This document shows positions 34,004-43,140 of a stretch of 56,440 nucleotides of DNA, piece after piece (the first letter of the stretch is position 1; each line of letters opens with the position of its first letter). The notes under the pieces were generated by a model. It saw nothing but the letters and a program-made list of their open reading frames with translations. It was not told the origin of the DNA and did not search any database. Source of the DNA: JAWPMV01 sp038527215 (GTDB taxonomy: Bacteria; Bacteroidota; Bacteroidia; J057); the NCBI GenBank assembly GCA_038527215.1, contig JBCBGC010000039.1, positions 1 to 56,440 of the forward strand. The letters are read 5' to 3'. Position numbers and translations under genes: made by a program.

Positions 34004-35101
34004 TTAAAGAAATAAACGATTTCTTCCGATTTGTTGAATTCTATTGTTTGCAGCCCTCCACGCTGCCGCGTGGGTGGTAATATTTTCATCTTTAGCTAAG
34101 GTACATATTTCCAAGGTAGTTTGGTATACCCTTTCAGTCATTTTCATAGCCATTTCCCGAGAATATGTCCCCAGTTCCAGGCTCACGTTGATGATTCCCC
34201 CGCAATTTACCATAAAATCTGGTGCATACAGTATATCCCGGTCTTTTAAGGCTTGCCCATCTCTTTCCTCATCCAGCAATTGATTATTGGCTGCACCGGC
34301 GATGACACTGCAGGTCAAAGAGGGGATGGTATCTGGGTTCAAAGTAGCCCCCAGCGCACAAGGCGCATAAATATCCACCGGCAGGCTGTAGACCTCATCG
34401 GCATCCACCACCGTAGCTCCCGTACGACCAGCCACTTCCTTCAGGCTGGCTTCATATACATCATACATAAAAATGCTGGCGTTTTCCTGGGCCAGATAAT
34501 CCACCAAATGGCTGCCCACACTGCCCACGCCCTGGACCATCACCCGGACCCCTTCCAGAGAGTCCGTACCGGTACGGTACTTCCAGGCAGCTTTCATGCC
34601 CACGTATACCCCATAAGCGGTTACCGGAGAAGGATCGCCACTGCCGCCCATCTCCCTGGGTAGGCCGGTAACATAGGGGGTTTCGGACCGGATATACATC
34701 ATATCCTGCTCACTCATCCCGACATCTTCGGCCGTGTAGTATTTCCCTCCTAGGTTATGGACGAATTTGCCCATCCGACGGAGCAGGGCCTCGCTCTTTT
34801 GCACCCGGGCGTCTCCCATGATGACGGCTTTCCCACCGCCAATATTGATCCCTGCGAGGGCATTTTTCAAGGTCATACCCCGAGACAGCCGTAGCACATC
34901 GGTCAGCGCCTCCGCTTCTGAGGCATAGTTCCACATCCGCAGGCCGCCCATGGCAGGTCCCAGGGTGGTATTATGGATAGCAATGATCCCCTTCAGGCCA
35001 AGGGCTTTATCCTGAACAAACATGACCTGCTCGTGTTCTTGTTCTTGTAAGGCCGCGAATATTTCCTGGACCGGGGCAGAGGGAAGTTTTGTAGATTCCA
35101 T
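34004..35101 (-). CDS. Leucine dehydrogenase (Glu/Leu/Phe/Val dehydrogenase family)
   Basis: The start at 35101 gives MESTKLPSAPVQEIF; an upstream ATG at 35152 would add 17 residues. The 365-residue enzyme oxidatively deaminates branched-chain amino acids with NAD. Visible are the substrate-binding region LKGIIAIHNTTLGPAMGGLRMW, the catalytic Lys in INIGGGKAVIMGD, TAEDVGMSEQDM, the Rossmann motif MVQGVGSVGSHLVDYL, and ANNQLLDEERDG with VNCGGIINVS. Length and the LGPAMGG segment fit leucine dehydrogenase better than glutamate dehydrogenase. It lies 27 bases before the nusB start, so it may lead that transcript, and it is divergent from nuoD. Confidence 0.9.
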   Translation of the reverse strand: MESTKLPSAPVQEIFAALQEQEHEQVMFVQDKALGLKGIIAIHNTTLGPAMGGLRMWNYASEAEALTDVLRLSRGMTLKNALAGINIGGGKAVIMGDARVQKSEALLRRMGKFVHNLGGKYYTAEDVGMSEQDMMYIRSETPYVTGLPREMGGSGDPSPVTAYGVYVGMKAAWKYRTGTDSLEGVRVMVQGVGSVGSHLVDYLAQENASIFMYDVYEASLKEVAGRTGATVVDADEVYSLPVDIYAPCALGATLNPDTIPSLTCSVIAGAANNQLLDEERDGQALKDRDILYAPDFMVNCGGIINVSLELGTYSREMAMKMTERVYQTTLEICTLAKDENITTHAAAWRAANNRIQQIGRNRLFL

Positions 35102-35332
35102 TTTTGAGGGAGCTTTGGTTTTTGGATAACCATAAATATAAGGATTCTCCAAAGAATGTCTATGCCAAACTTCCTGGAATAGTGGGAAAAGGTTTTTATC
35201 CAGCCTCTCCTTAAAGCGGCTAAAAAAACCGCATTTAACTGGCTGATTTTGTCATTTCAGTTGAATTATTGTTAATTTCTTGGTCTAAACAGGTAAGTGT
35301 AAAAAGGCTCTTGCCCAAAAACCTTAATCTCT

Positions 35333-36637
35333 ATGAGCTCAGAGGTATTTCCTACCCCAAAAAGTATAAACGACAAAGTTACTCCCGTCTTTTTTCCGAA
35401 ACATCAATTCGCTGTCTATAAGCGACTTGAAGACAAGCATACCACCGTTGAGGTAGAAGACGATCCCCTTGGAACCCGCATGGTCATCAACCTTGGACCA
35501 CAGCATCCCGCCACCCATGGCGTACTGCGCGTGGTGCTAGAAGTGGACGGTGAAACCATCGTGAAAGCCGTGTGTGATATTGGCTACCTGCACCGAGGCA
35601 TTGAGAAAATTGCGGAGAATAAAACCTACCAGGAATTCATGCCCTACACGGACCGCATGGATTATATGTCTCCCTATTCCAACAATGTTGCCTACTGTCT
35701 GGCCATTGAAAAACTCGTGGGCATCGAAGTCCCTCGCCGGGCTCAATATATCAGGACCATTGCCTGTGAGCTGGCCCGACTATCTGCTCACCTTTTATGG
35801 TTGGGAACCATGGTGATGGATGCAGGAGCGATTTCTATGTTCATGTGGACCTTCCGGGAGAGGGAGAATCTCTATACCATCTTTGATAAGCTGGCTGGGG
35901 TACGGTTTACCGTTAGCCATTGCCGGATTGGCGGGATTCAGTTTGACATGGACCAAGAGACCCTGCAAATGATCATCGACTGGAAGGCCAAGATGAAAAA
36001 AGAACTGGCTGGCTGGCGCAAGCTCCTGGCCAACAACGGCATTTGGCTCAACCGAAATCGTGGTGTGGGGGTCATTACCAAGGAAGAAGCCATTGACCTG
36101 GGCTTGACCGGACCCACCCTGAGAGCCTCTGGCGTTCCTCATGATCTCCGGGTATTCGAACCTTATCTGGTATACGATGAGGTAGAGTTTGATATTCCTA
36201 TTCGGGAAGAAGGCGACTGCTTAGCCCGTTACCTGGTCCGGATGGACGAAATGGAGCAAAGCCTGCGGATTCTCGATCAGCTGATCAAACAATTACCGGA
36301 TGGAGATATTCGTGCTGACAATGCCAAGCATGCCTATCCTTCCAAGGATGAGGTGTACTACTCCATGGAAGGTATGATTCATGACTTTATGATGACCGAT
36401 GTAGGGGTGATGCCCCCCGCTGGTAAAGAAGTCTATCACGCCATAGAAGCCCCTAAGGGTGAATTGGGTTTCCATCTGAAATCAGATGGCACAGGTTCCC
36501 CCTGGCGCTGCAAAATCAACGCACCTTCTTTCTCCAACCTTCAGGCCTTAGAGAGCCTCATGGAAGGGGCCATGATCGCAGATACCGTCGTACTGATTGG
36601 GTCCATTGATCCGGTGATGGGTGAATGCGACAAATAA
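35333..36637 (+). CDS. nuoD: NADH-quinone oxidoreductase subunit D
   Basis: This 434-residue subunit is the 49-kDa peripheral-arm protein of complex I that forms the quinone site. The quinone-site motif GPQHPATHG (residues 55-63) and the partner Tyr at 111 (RMDYMSPYSNN) are both present. So are VCDIGYLHRGIEKIAE, CRIGGIQFD, RASGVPHDLR, APKGELGFHLKSDGTGSPWRCKINAPSF (in parts) and the C-terminal DPVMGECDK. It has an extended N-terminus of about 45 residues before the core. No other nuo gene lies within the window, although nuoD normally sits in a nuoA-N operon. A strong terminator follows directly, so it is a one-gene unit. Confidence 0.95.
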   Translation: MSSEVFPTPKSINDKVTPVFFPKHQFAVYKRLEDKHTTVEVEDDPLGTRMVINLGPQHPATHGVLRVVLEVDGETIVKAVCDIGYLHRGIEKIAENKTYQEFMPYTDRMDYMSPYSNNVAYCLAIEKLVGIEVPRRAQYIRTIACELARLSAHLLWLGTMVMDAGAISMFMWTFRERENLYTIFDKLAGVRFTVSHCRIGGIQFDMDQETLQMIIDWKAKMKKELAGWRKLLANNGIWLNRNRGVGVITKEEAIDLGLTGPTLRASGVPHDLRVFEPYLVYDEVEFDIPIREEGDCLARYLVRMDEMEQSLRILDQLIKQLPDGDIRADNAKHAYPSKDEVYYSMEGMIHDFMMTDVGVMPPAGKEVYHAIEAPKGELGFHLKSDGTGSPWRCKINAPSFSNLQALESLMEGAMIADTVVLIGSIDPVMGECDK

Positions 36638-36680
36638 GAAACTGATTCGGATCGTTCGATCCGCCTTCATAGCCAACAAA

Positions 36681-36713
36681 AAATGGGAAATATGCGTTTC
36701 CCATTTTTTTTGT
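36681..36713 (+). terminator. Intrinsic terminator of nuoD
   Basis: AAATGGGAAA at 36681-36690 and TTTCCCATTT at 36697-36706 form a perfect 10-bp stem with a 6-base loop, followed by a run of T to 36711. Confidence 0.9.
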
Positions 36714-36748
36714 TTATTTGTGCGTAACAAAAACTTAACACATACCCT

Positions 36749-37423
36749 ATGGATTACATCGAAATCCTGGTATGCACAACCATCGCCTATTTGATAGGCT
36801 CCCTGCCGATCAGCCTCTGGTGGGGCAAATTTTACTACGGAATTGACATCCGGGAGCACGGCAGCGGCTCCACTTCCACCGCAAATATCTACCAAATTCT
36901 CGGCATAAGGTCCGGCTTCTTTATCCGGCTTATGAATGCCCTAAAAGGCTTTTTAGCAGCCCGTCTGGCCCTATTTGCACATACGCATTATGGCATTTTT
37001 TCTGACTGGGAATATCCCTTGCTCATGATGTGCTTCGGGCTGGCTGCCATTGTCGGCCATATCTTTCCGGTTTATGTCAAGGTAAAAGGAGGGCAGGGCT
37101 TCCACGTGAGCCTGGGAGTACTCCTGGCGATCAATCCACAGGCCAGCATCCTGTTCCTGGGGATTGCCGCGGTAGCCTATGTTTTGTTTCGTTATCCTCA
37201 GCTAGGCTACATCCTCAGCGCGGTGGCTTTGCCGATTTTTGTCTTGATCACCCGCCCCGGTTACGCCGAAGGATATTATATCCCAACCCTCGTATTTAGT
37301 CTGGGCATTTTCCTAACGCTATTGCTAACCCATCGGATGCAGCTCCTGGATATTGTCAAAGGGAATGCGGAAAGGGTAGAACCAAACTGGGCCCAAAACC
37401 TGGGGCGCACCTTCAAGATTTAA
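36749..37423 (+). CDS. PlsY-like glycerol-3-phosphate acyltransferase, motifs divergent
   Basis: This 224-residue membrane protein has the PlsY topology with about five spans. Motif 1 is IDIREHGSGSTSTAN, keeping the essential Arg and Ser but with STSTAN in place of NxGATN. Motif 2 is GHIFPVYVKVKGGQGFHVS, where canonical PlsY has FKGGKGVAT. Motif 3 is THRMQLLDIVKGNAERVE, with Gln where PlsY has the conserved Asn, but with His and Glu kept. PlsY transfers acyl groups from acyl-phosphate to glycerol-3-phosphate. With changes in all three motifs this may be a paralogue with altered donor or low activity. It stands alone behind the nuoD terminator. Confidence 0.82.
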   Translation: MDYIEILVCTTIAYLIGSLPISLWWGKFYYGIDIREHGSGSTSTANIYQILGIRSGFFIRLMNALKGFLAARLALFAHTHYGIFSDWEYPLLMMCFGLAAIVGHIFPVYVKVKGGQGFHVSLGVLLAINPQASILFLGIAAVAYVLFRYPQLGYILSAVALPIFVLITRPGYAEGYYIPTLVFSLGIFLTLLLTHRMQLLDIVKGNAERVEPNWAQNLGRTFKI

Positions 37424-37509
37424 GCGACTTTTTTATTTCTTCCTTTCCTGGATCTATCCGGGTGCATACGCTTTTATCGCGTAGGTGCCCAGGCACAGGG
37501 TAATTCGTG

Positions 37510-37541
37510 TTTGAGATTCGGTCCCAAATGACCTTATTTTG
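37510..37541 (+). promoter_or_regulatory. Candidate promoter of the GT-C-like membrane protein gene
   Basis: TTTG at 37510-37513 and TTATTTTG at 37534-37541 are 20 bases apart, near the TTTG/TAnnTTTG consensus. The start codon follows 21 bases later. Confidence 0.45.
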
Positions 37542-37562
37542 CGGCAGACCTGATCCTGCAAG

Positions 37563-38966
37563 ATGTCCCGTGCCGCTATCTCCGTATGTATCATCCTTTG
37601 GCTGAGCCTTGTCGGCTGGCTTAGCACCCTGGGCTATGGGCTGGATACGGATGCCTGGAATTTTTCCCGAAAAATGACCGACATGGCCGAGGCTGGGACC
37701 TATCTACGGGCCAGAGTTCCCGGCTCTCCCCTCTTTGAATACCTTATGTCCTGGCTGATCCCAAAGGCTGGGTGGCTGGGCAGTAACCTTTTTTCTCTCC
37801 TTTGTGGCCTGGGCATCTTATGGACTGCGTTATTTCTAGGTCAAAAAGGACATCTTAAGCATCCCTGGTTGAGCAGCCTGGCCTTAGGCTTTGCCCCCAT
37901 GGTCATGGTGCAAAGCAGCAGCACCATGGATTACATACCTAGTCTGTGTCTCGTTTTTGCTTCCTGGGCCTTGCTCCTGGCAGGCAAACGCAGAGGGAGT
38001 GCGCTCCTCCTGGGACTTTCTTGCGGATTTCGGCTTTCGGGAGGGCTTTTTCTGTTGCCAGCCCTCTTCTTTCTTTGGCGAAAAAGGGCCCCTCTAAAGG
38101 AGCTAGGTATCTATGGCAGCCTGGCTATGGTCAGCGGTATGCTCGCTTTTTCCCCTACCCTCTTCAGCTATGGATTAGAGCTGCCGGTTTTTTTTGAGGG
38201 GGCCATCCTGAGCTACCGCTTGCAGATGGGAGCCTACTTATCTTTGGGGCTAATGGGCCTGCTCGCCAGTATCATCTTCCTGGGGGGCCTGCTATGGGAC
38301 AGAAAAAAATTTCAGGCTTTGCTCTTCAAGGATGCAGAAACCGGAGCCTACCTCCTTTGGATTTTCTTGATGCTGTTTGCTTTTTTTCAGTTACCCATGG
38401 AGGTCGCCTATCTATTACCGATCCTCCCTTTTATGGTGCTGATGGCAGATAAAGTCTTGGGCAAGCGACCCATGTTCCTGGTGCTGGTGGGAATATTGAG
38501 CTATCACTTCATGCAGGTCGAACTAAAAGATGGTCCGCCGGGTCAACGGACCTTTTCTCCTCATCTAGCGCCAGGCTATACCTGGAAGGATATCCAGGGG
38601 CGGCAAAGGCAGTTGCAGGAGCGAGCCTGGCTGGACAGCCTTACCGTGGAGCAGCCGATTCTACTGATGTACGCCTGGGAATGGACCGGCAATGATAATC
38701 CAAACTGGGATTGGGACCCAGAAAACGGCTGGTTTGTCCGGAAGGATGGGATGGTCTACCTCAGCAATTTTGTCCTGGATGAAAAAAAGCTCCAACAGCT
38801 CTCTCAAGCAGGCTTAATCCTCCTGCTTTGGGAAGAATACATGTGGGCCTTCCCGGCCCATGCGGAGACGCAACAAGCGGACCGTTCCTATCTTGTAGAC
38901 CGCTATGTACAAATGGTGAGGAGTTGGGAGGAAGTAGCGGCTATCGCACGTAACTCCCCGCGTTGA
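37563..38966 (+). CDS. Polytopic membrane protein, GT-C glycosyltransferase-like
   Basis: This 467-residue protein has about 9-10 membrane spans. An acidic first loop (YGLDTDAWNFSRKMTDMAEAG) follows span 1 and resembles the DxD-type loop of GT-C (ArnT/mannosyltransferase-like) enzymes. The next part, YLRARVPGSPLFEYLMSWL, recalls the YPPHP-like segments of such enzymes. The last 140 residues form a soluble C-terminal part (SYHFMQVELKDG ... QPILLMYAWEWTGND). A sugar-lipid donor would be expected, but nothing here fixes the substrate. Its 3' end overlaps the convergent SDR gene by 26 bp. Confidence 0.65.
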   Translation: MSRAAISVCIILWLSLVGWLSTLGYGLDTDAWNFSRKMTDMAEAGTYLRARVPGSPLFEYLMSWLIPKAGWLGSNLFSLLCGLGILWTALFLGQKGHLKHPWLSSLALGFAPMVMVQSSSTMDYIPSLCLVFASWALLLAGKRRGSALLLGLSCGFRLSGGLFLLPALFFLWRKRAPLKELGIYGSLAMVSGMLAFSPTLFSYGLELPVFFEGAILSYRLQMGAYLSLGLMGLLASIIFLGGLLWDRKKFQALLFKDAETGAYLLWIFLMLFAFFQLPMEVAYLLPILPFMVLMADKVLGKRPMFLVLVGILSYHFMQVELKDGPPGQRTFSPHLAPGYTWKDIQGRQRQLQERAWLDSLTVEQPILLMYAWEWTGNDNPNWDWDPENGWFVRKDGMVYLSNFVLDEKKLQQLSQAGLILLLWEEYMWAFPAHAETQQADRSYLVDRYVQMVRSWEEVAAIARNSPR

Positions 38967-39696
38967 TATCCACGGCGCAGCCGGTAGCATGGTCCATCAG
39001 ACCGCTGGCCATAAAAACCACCGTCGGCGCAATATCTTCTGGCTCAGTCAAGTCATTTAAGGCAAGGTCGTGGCGAACAATCTCCTCTCCGTACTGATCA
39101 ATAAATTCCTGGGCCATGGCCGTGCGGGTGAAGCCCGGCGCAATGACGAAAGATTTGATCTCATCTTTCCCATAATAGCGCGCCATAGAGCGACTCATGG
39201 CCACCATGCCTGCCTTGGAGGCGGCATAGGCAATGTACTCGGGTGTATCCCCCCGAAAAGCTGCTCGGGAGGCTATATGGATCAGCCTACCTCCCCCATT
39301 AAGCCGCATGTGCTCAATGGCTTTCCGACTGCAAGATGCCGCGGCAATCAAGTTGACCTGCAGAGTTTTTTCCCAGGCGGCCTGCCATTGCCGTGGATCA
39401 TGGTTCAGGCCCGCTTCGACTACTACCCCGGCATTATTGACGAGGGTTTGCAAGCCCCCAAGTTGGTCGATAACCCTTGGCACCAATTCTCTGGAGGCCA
39501 CAGGATCAGCGAGGTCCGCCTGGAAGAGGTGGACGTTGGGGATATTTTTGGCTAATATTTCCGCTTCTTTTTGAGCCTGTCGGTAATGCAAGGCGATCGT
39601 GGCCCCTGTCCCCCCCAGAGCCTTTACAATGGCAGCTCCGATGCCCCGGCTTCCCCCGGTCACCAGAACTACTTGTCCACTTAAGTCTATTTTCAT
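38941..39696 (-). CDS. Short-chain dehydrogenase/reductase (3-oxoacyl-ACP reductase-like)
   Basis: This 251-residue SDR has the NAD(P) motif TGGSRGIG (residues 13-20), NNAG (87-90) and a catalytic set Ser143, Tyr157, Lys161 (in IASRAAFRGD and YIAYAASKAG). The close shape of FabG is clear from VVLVTGGSRGIGAAIV and the end CAVDINAGSYVR. It may act as a 3-oxoacyl-ACP reductase because it is divergent from fabD, but SDR substrates cannot be told from sequence alone. Its end lies inside the end of the upstream membrane-protein gene. Confidence 0.88.
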   Translation of the reverse strand: MKIDLSGQVVLVTGGSRGIGAAIVKALGGTGATIALHYRQAQKEAEILAKNIPNVHLFQADLADPVASRELVPRVIDQLGGLQTLVNNAGVVVEAGLNHDPRQWQAAWEKTLQVNLIAAASCSRKAIEHMRLNGGGRLIHIASRAAFRGDTPEYIAYAASKAGMVAMSRSMARYYGKDEIKSFVIAPGFTRTAMAQEFIDQYGEEIVRHDLALNDLTEPEDIAPTVVFMASGLMDHATGCAVDINAGSYVR

Positions 39697-39721
39697 CTTA
39701 TTTTCGGGCGGTTTATATTTG
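39691..39721 (+). promoter_or_regulatory. Candidate promoter of fabD
   Basis: TATATTTG at 39714-39721 is a perfect TAnnTTTG. TTTC at 39691-39694, one base off TTTG, lies exactly 19 bases upstream. The leader to the chosen ATG would be about 80 bases. Confidence 0.5.
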
Positions 39722-39807
39722 CCCGCTTAAGACGAAAACTACAAAGCTGAAGTTTGCTATCCAACCTCGGTAAGGGTGGCCTCAGCAACACAAAACTTCT
39801 CGACGAT

Positions 39808-40689
39808 ATGAAAGCATTGGTATTTCCCGGACAAGGAGCGCAATTTCCCGGCATGGGAAAAGACCTCTACGAGGCCTCTTCTCTGGCCAAAGACCTCTTC
39901 GCACAGGCCAATGACATCCTGGGATTTGACATCCAGCAAATCATGTTTGAAGGGCCCGAAGATGCGCTGAAGCGCACTTCTGTAACCCAGCCTTCTATTT
40001 ATATCCATTCTGTAGCAGCCGCCCTGGTCAACGACCTGGCCAAGGATGCGAGCATGGTAGCCGGTCATTCCCTGGGGGAATTTTCCGCCCTCACTGCAGC
40101 AGGTGCGCTGTCTTTTGCGGACGGACTCCGTCTGGTGTCCATCCGGGCCAACGCCATGCAGAAAGCCTGTGACCTGGCTGAAAGCACCATGGCGGCCATT
40201 CTGGGTATGGAAGATGCCCAGGTTGAGGCTATTTGTGCTGGCATCGAAGGCGAAACAGTAGTCCCTGCCAACTATAACACCATCGGCCAGCTGGTGATTT
40301 CTGGCAGCAAAGCCGGCATTGCCCTGGCCATCGAAAAAGCCCAGGAAATGGGCGCCCGCAGAGCCCTCGAATTACCGGTCAACGGGGCCTTCCACTCTCC
40401 TTTTATGGAGCCCGCCCGGGTGGAACTGGCGGAAGGGATCGAGCAAACAGAGTTTGAGGATGCCAAATTGCCAGTTTACCAGAATGTGGATGCCCTGCCC
40501 CATACCGATAAAGCAGAAATCAAAGCGAATCTGCTCCAACAGCTCACTTCCTCGGTGCGTTGGACCCAGACCATGCAAAATATGTTGGCAGCTGGAGCCA
40601 CCGAATTTGTAGAAGTAGGACCTGGCAAGGCCCTGTCTGGCATGTTGAAGAAAATCGACCGTAAGCTGCCTGTCAGCCAGGTCAGCTAG
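39808..40689 (+). CDS. fabD: Malonyl-CoA:ACP transacylase
   Basis: The start at 39808 was chosen because the FabD fold begins at once (MKALVFPGQGAQFPGMGKDLY); the longer reading adds 18 unrelated residues. The 293-residue enzyme loads malonyl groups onto acyl carrier protein for fatty-acid synthesis. The active-site Ser is residue 88 in AGHSLGEFSAL. The first motif GQGAQ (8-12), the conserved R of SIRANAMQKA and the catalytic His in VNGAFHSPFM are all present, and it closes with FVEVGPGKALSGMLKKI. Its last four bases overlap the end of gluQ on the other strand. Confidence 0.96.
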   Translation: MKALVFPGQGAQFPGMGKDLYEASSLAKDLFAQANDILGFDIQQIMFEGPEDALKRTSVTQPSIYIHSVAAALVNDLAKDASMVAGHSLGEFSALTAAGALSFADGLRLVSIRANAMQKACDLAESTMAAILGMEDAQVEAICAGIEGETVVPANYNTIGQLVISGSKAGIALAIEKAQEMGARRALELPVNGAFHSPFMEPARVELAEGIEQTEFEDAKLPVYQNVDALPHTDKAEIKANLLQQLTSSVRWTQTMQNMLAAGATEFVEVGPGKALSGMLKKIDRKLPVSQVS

Positions 40690-41591
40690 GCTGAGCCATA
40701 CTCCTTAACGAAAGCCATCATCAGCTCCTCCCAGCTTCCCTGGGGGGAGCTGAGTCCCATTAAAGAGCCCAGGTGTTGAATAATCCTAGCGGGCTGAGTC
40801 CCCTGTTCCCTCAGGGTTTTCAGGGCCATGGCTCCTTCAGATTTAGATAGTTTTTGTCCGTCGGGCTGGGTGATCAGAGGATGGTGGAAGAATTCAGCTT
40901 GCAAAAATGGAGCGTAATTCAGCTGCCTGGCCAACCATAGCTGCGCGGCAGTGGAAGCCTGTAAATCTTGCCCCCGGACAATGAAACTTACTCCCATCTG
41001 CACATCGTCTACCAGGGAAGCTAGCTGATAAGCAGGTAGCCCATCCTTTTTTCTGATGACAAAATCCGTCAGATTTCCTTCCAGCAGGTGAGTTTGCGGT
41101 CCCATCATGCGGTCCTCCCAGCTTACCCTTTCCCGGTCAGTCCGAATGCGCCAAGCCGTCTGAGGACCTTCAAAGGGCCTATGCAATGCGCTGCAGGTCC
41201 CCGGATAGCTGCCATCTGGCGACGCTAGTAAAATTTGCTTGCGGGAACAGGTACAGGCATAGAGCCGCTGTTTCTCCTGAAGAATTTGGATTGCGGTGGC
41301 GTACTGATCTAAACGAGTATGCTGAGAAAAATTTCGATAAAAATCCTCTGGGCCTGATGGTCCTTCATCAAATGCGAGGCCTATCCACTCCAGGCTTCGG
41401 AAAATATCTTCTACGTACTTAGGTCTCCAGCGACCTTTGTCCAGATCATCGATGCGCAGGATCAGTTGTCCCTGGTATTTTTTGGTCCAAAGCCAGGCCC
41501 AGGCAAAGTTTACGAGGTTGCCCAGATGGAGATAGCCTGAAGGCGTAGGGGCCAAACGCGTACGAAAAGGGATATGCGGCTCGGTGGACAT
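40686..41591 (-). CDS. gluQ: Glutamyl-Q tRNA(Asp) synthetase
   Basis: This 301-residue truncated GluRS-like enzyme lacks the anticodon-binding domain and glutamylates queuosine at position 34 of tRNA(Asp). Visible are RLAPTPSGYLHLGN (HIGH-type motif at about 22-25), ILRIDDLDKGR, the zinc site CTCSRKQI ... SYPGTC (three Cys and the Tyr as in the E. coli enzyme), the DFVIRKKDGLPAYQLASLVDD stretch split around the catalytic site, and QKLSKSEGA (KMSKS-type). The length matches GluQ, not full GluRS. It ends against fabD. A queuosine enzyme (QueD) is encoded 2 kb away. Confidence 0.92.
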   Translation of the reverse strand: MSTEPHIPFRTRLAPTPSGYLHLGNLVNFAWAWLWTKKYQGQLILRIDDLDKGRWRPKYVEDIFRSLEWIGLAFDEGPSGPEDFYRNFSQHTRLDQYATAIQILQEKQRLYACTCSRKQILLASPDGSYPGTCSALHRPFEGPQTAWRIRTDRERVSWEDRMMGPQTHLLEGNLTDFVIRKKDGLPAYQLASLVDDVQMGVSFIVRGQDLQASTAAQLWLARQLNYAPFLQAEFFHHPLITQPDGQKLSKSEGAMALKTLREQGTQPARIIQHLGSLMGLSSPQGSWEELMMAFVKEYGSA

Positions 41592-41627
41592 GGGAAAGCC
41601 AATATGGCAAAATTCCCCGGAATAGTC

Positions 41628-43094
41628 TTAGCGGCGGGTATGCCCGTCCAATTTCATTTTTTCATAAGCTACAATTCCGCTCAAACAAGCCCCGGGAATG
41701 CCCTGGCCAGGATAGGTGCTGTCCCCACATAGGTAAGCTCCCCGGTGGTCAAGCCTGGCTTCAATCATTTGCCAGGGCTTTATCTTCATAAACTGAGGAT
41801 AGCCCCCTACAAAGCCCCATTTTCGTCCCGTCCATTTTTTCCAGGCTTTTGGGGTAGAAGCATGATGAAAAATCAAATCTTCCCGCTTCAACAGCCCATG
41901 TTTTTCCAGGGCTGCAAAGATCGCCTCTTCCACTTCCGCTTTATTTTCAATGATGGTTTCAGCCGGATTCGGAATATGGGTAGAAACAGAACCGACTAAC
42001 TCGTCCGGTCCACAGCGGTCCTGATCATCCGGATGACTCAAGCTCAGAAAAATACTGTGGGACCCGGCATAAGGTAGCGGATTATCTAAATGAATCTGGT
42101 GATGAAGGCAGGCAGGGGCATGCCGTTTTTTCATGACAAATCCCAGGGAAAAGGCACTGTTTAAGTCACCTGAGGCAAGCAATTTGGATTGATATTTTCG
42201 GGCAAAAGGCGCTTCATCCCAAAGGTCTAGGGTATCGTTTATGGGAATAGCCGATACCAGACGAGTGGTAGAAAAGGTTCGATCTTTGGTATGTACGAGA
42301 TAGCCATTTTCCTGATTTTCAATTTTTTTCACCCCGGTCCTTAACAAGACCTCTCCGCCATTTTGTTCAATATAGGACACCAGAGGTTTGACCAGATTCA
42401 ACAGTCCTCCCGGCATGTAATAATTGCCATAGTTGGTATAGCAAAGAGCAGTGGCTCCGAACAGGACATTGACCTCTTCCAGGTAATTTTGAGCAGTGAT
42501 CAACAGCTGCTCATTGACAAATTCCCGAAACAACTGATGCTCATGTAAGCCATATTTTTTCAGCAGGTCTTCCATCGAAAAAAAGGCCAGCCGGGCAAAG
42601 CCCAGTTGACGGGGACGGAAGTTTTTGGCGGCGTGGACCAGGTCTTTAAAACTAGCTGGAGGAAAGACTTTTTGTTGTAGCGAAGTTTGCCAAACCAACT
42701 GACTTATTTTGTAACAATAGGTCCAGAAAGCGCGTTGACCCGCTTTTCCGAAGACTCTTTCTGCTTCTTCAATCCATAATTCCAGGTCCTGAAATCGGGT
42801 AATTTCTTCCCCATTCTTAAGGTAAACCTTCATCGGAACCTCCAATTTTACAGGCGCTATCTCAATCCCCGTTTCCGATAACAGATGACGTAATGGCATA
42901 CCTTGATCCAGCCCTACCAGGGTGGTGGCACCGCTCTCAAATATGTAATGTTTTCGAGGATAAGAACTACTGCAGCCACCAGGTAACCAATTCTGCTCTA
43001 ATACCGTAACACTATAGCCATCCTTCGCCAGTAAGCAGGCGGTAGTCAAGCCTGCCATTCCACTCCCGATAATCAATACCTCGGCACTCTTCAT
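41628..43094 (-). CDS. FAD-dependent oxidoreductase of the phytoene desaturase/CRTISO-like group
   Basis: This 488-residue flavoprotein opens with the dinucleotide-binding motif EVLIIGSGMAGLTTACLLAKDGYSVTVLEQ (in parts: IIGSGMAGL and VLEQ), followed by the GGCSSSY flavin segment. It ends with YLCGDSTYPGQGIPGACLSG, the second FAD motif of the CrtI/CRTISO family. The middle is the usual substrate region. Such enzymes desaturate or isomerise carotenoids or act on retinoids (RetSat). No other carotenoid gene is visible here, so the substrate is open. The promoter-like TAATTTTG at 43141-43148 lies upstream. Confidence 0.85.
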   Translation of the reverse strand: MKSAEVLIIGSGMAGLTTACLLAKDGYSVTVLEQNWLPGGCSSSYPRKHYIFESGATTLVGLDQGMPLRHLLSETGIEIAPVKLEVPMKVYLKNGEEITRFQDLELWIEEAERVFGKAGQRAFWTYCYKISQLVWQTSLQQKVFPPASFKDLVHAAKNFRPRQLGFARLAFFSMEDLLKKYGLHEHQLFREFVNEQLLITAQNYLEEVNVLFGATALCYTNYGNYYMPGGLLNLVKPLVSYIEQNGGEVLLRTGVKKIENQENGYLVHTKDRTFSTTRLVSAIPINDTLDLWDEAPFARKYQSKLLASGDLNSAFSLGFVMKKRHAPACLHHQIHLDNPLPYAGSHSIFLSLSHPDDQDRCGPDELVGSVSTHIPNPAETIIENKAEVEEAIFAALEKHGLLKREDLIFHHASTPKAWKKWTGRKWGFVGGYPQFMKIKPWQMIEARLDHRGAYLCGDSTYPGQGIPGACLSGIVAYEKMKLDGHTRR

Positions 43095-43140
43095 ATGATC
43101 GTTTACTTATACAAAAACGAAATAATGTTGAAGTTTTTTT

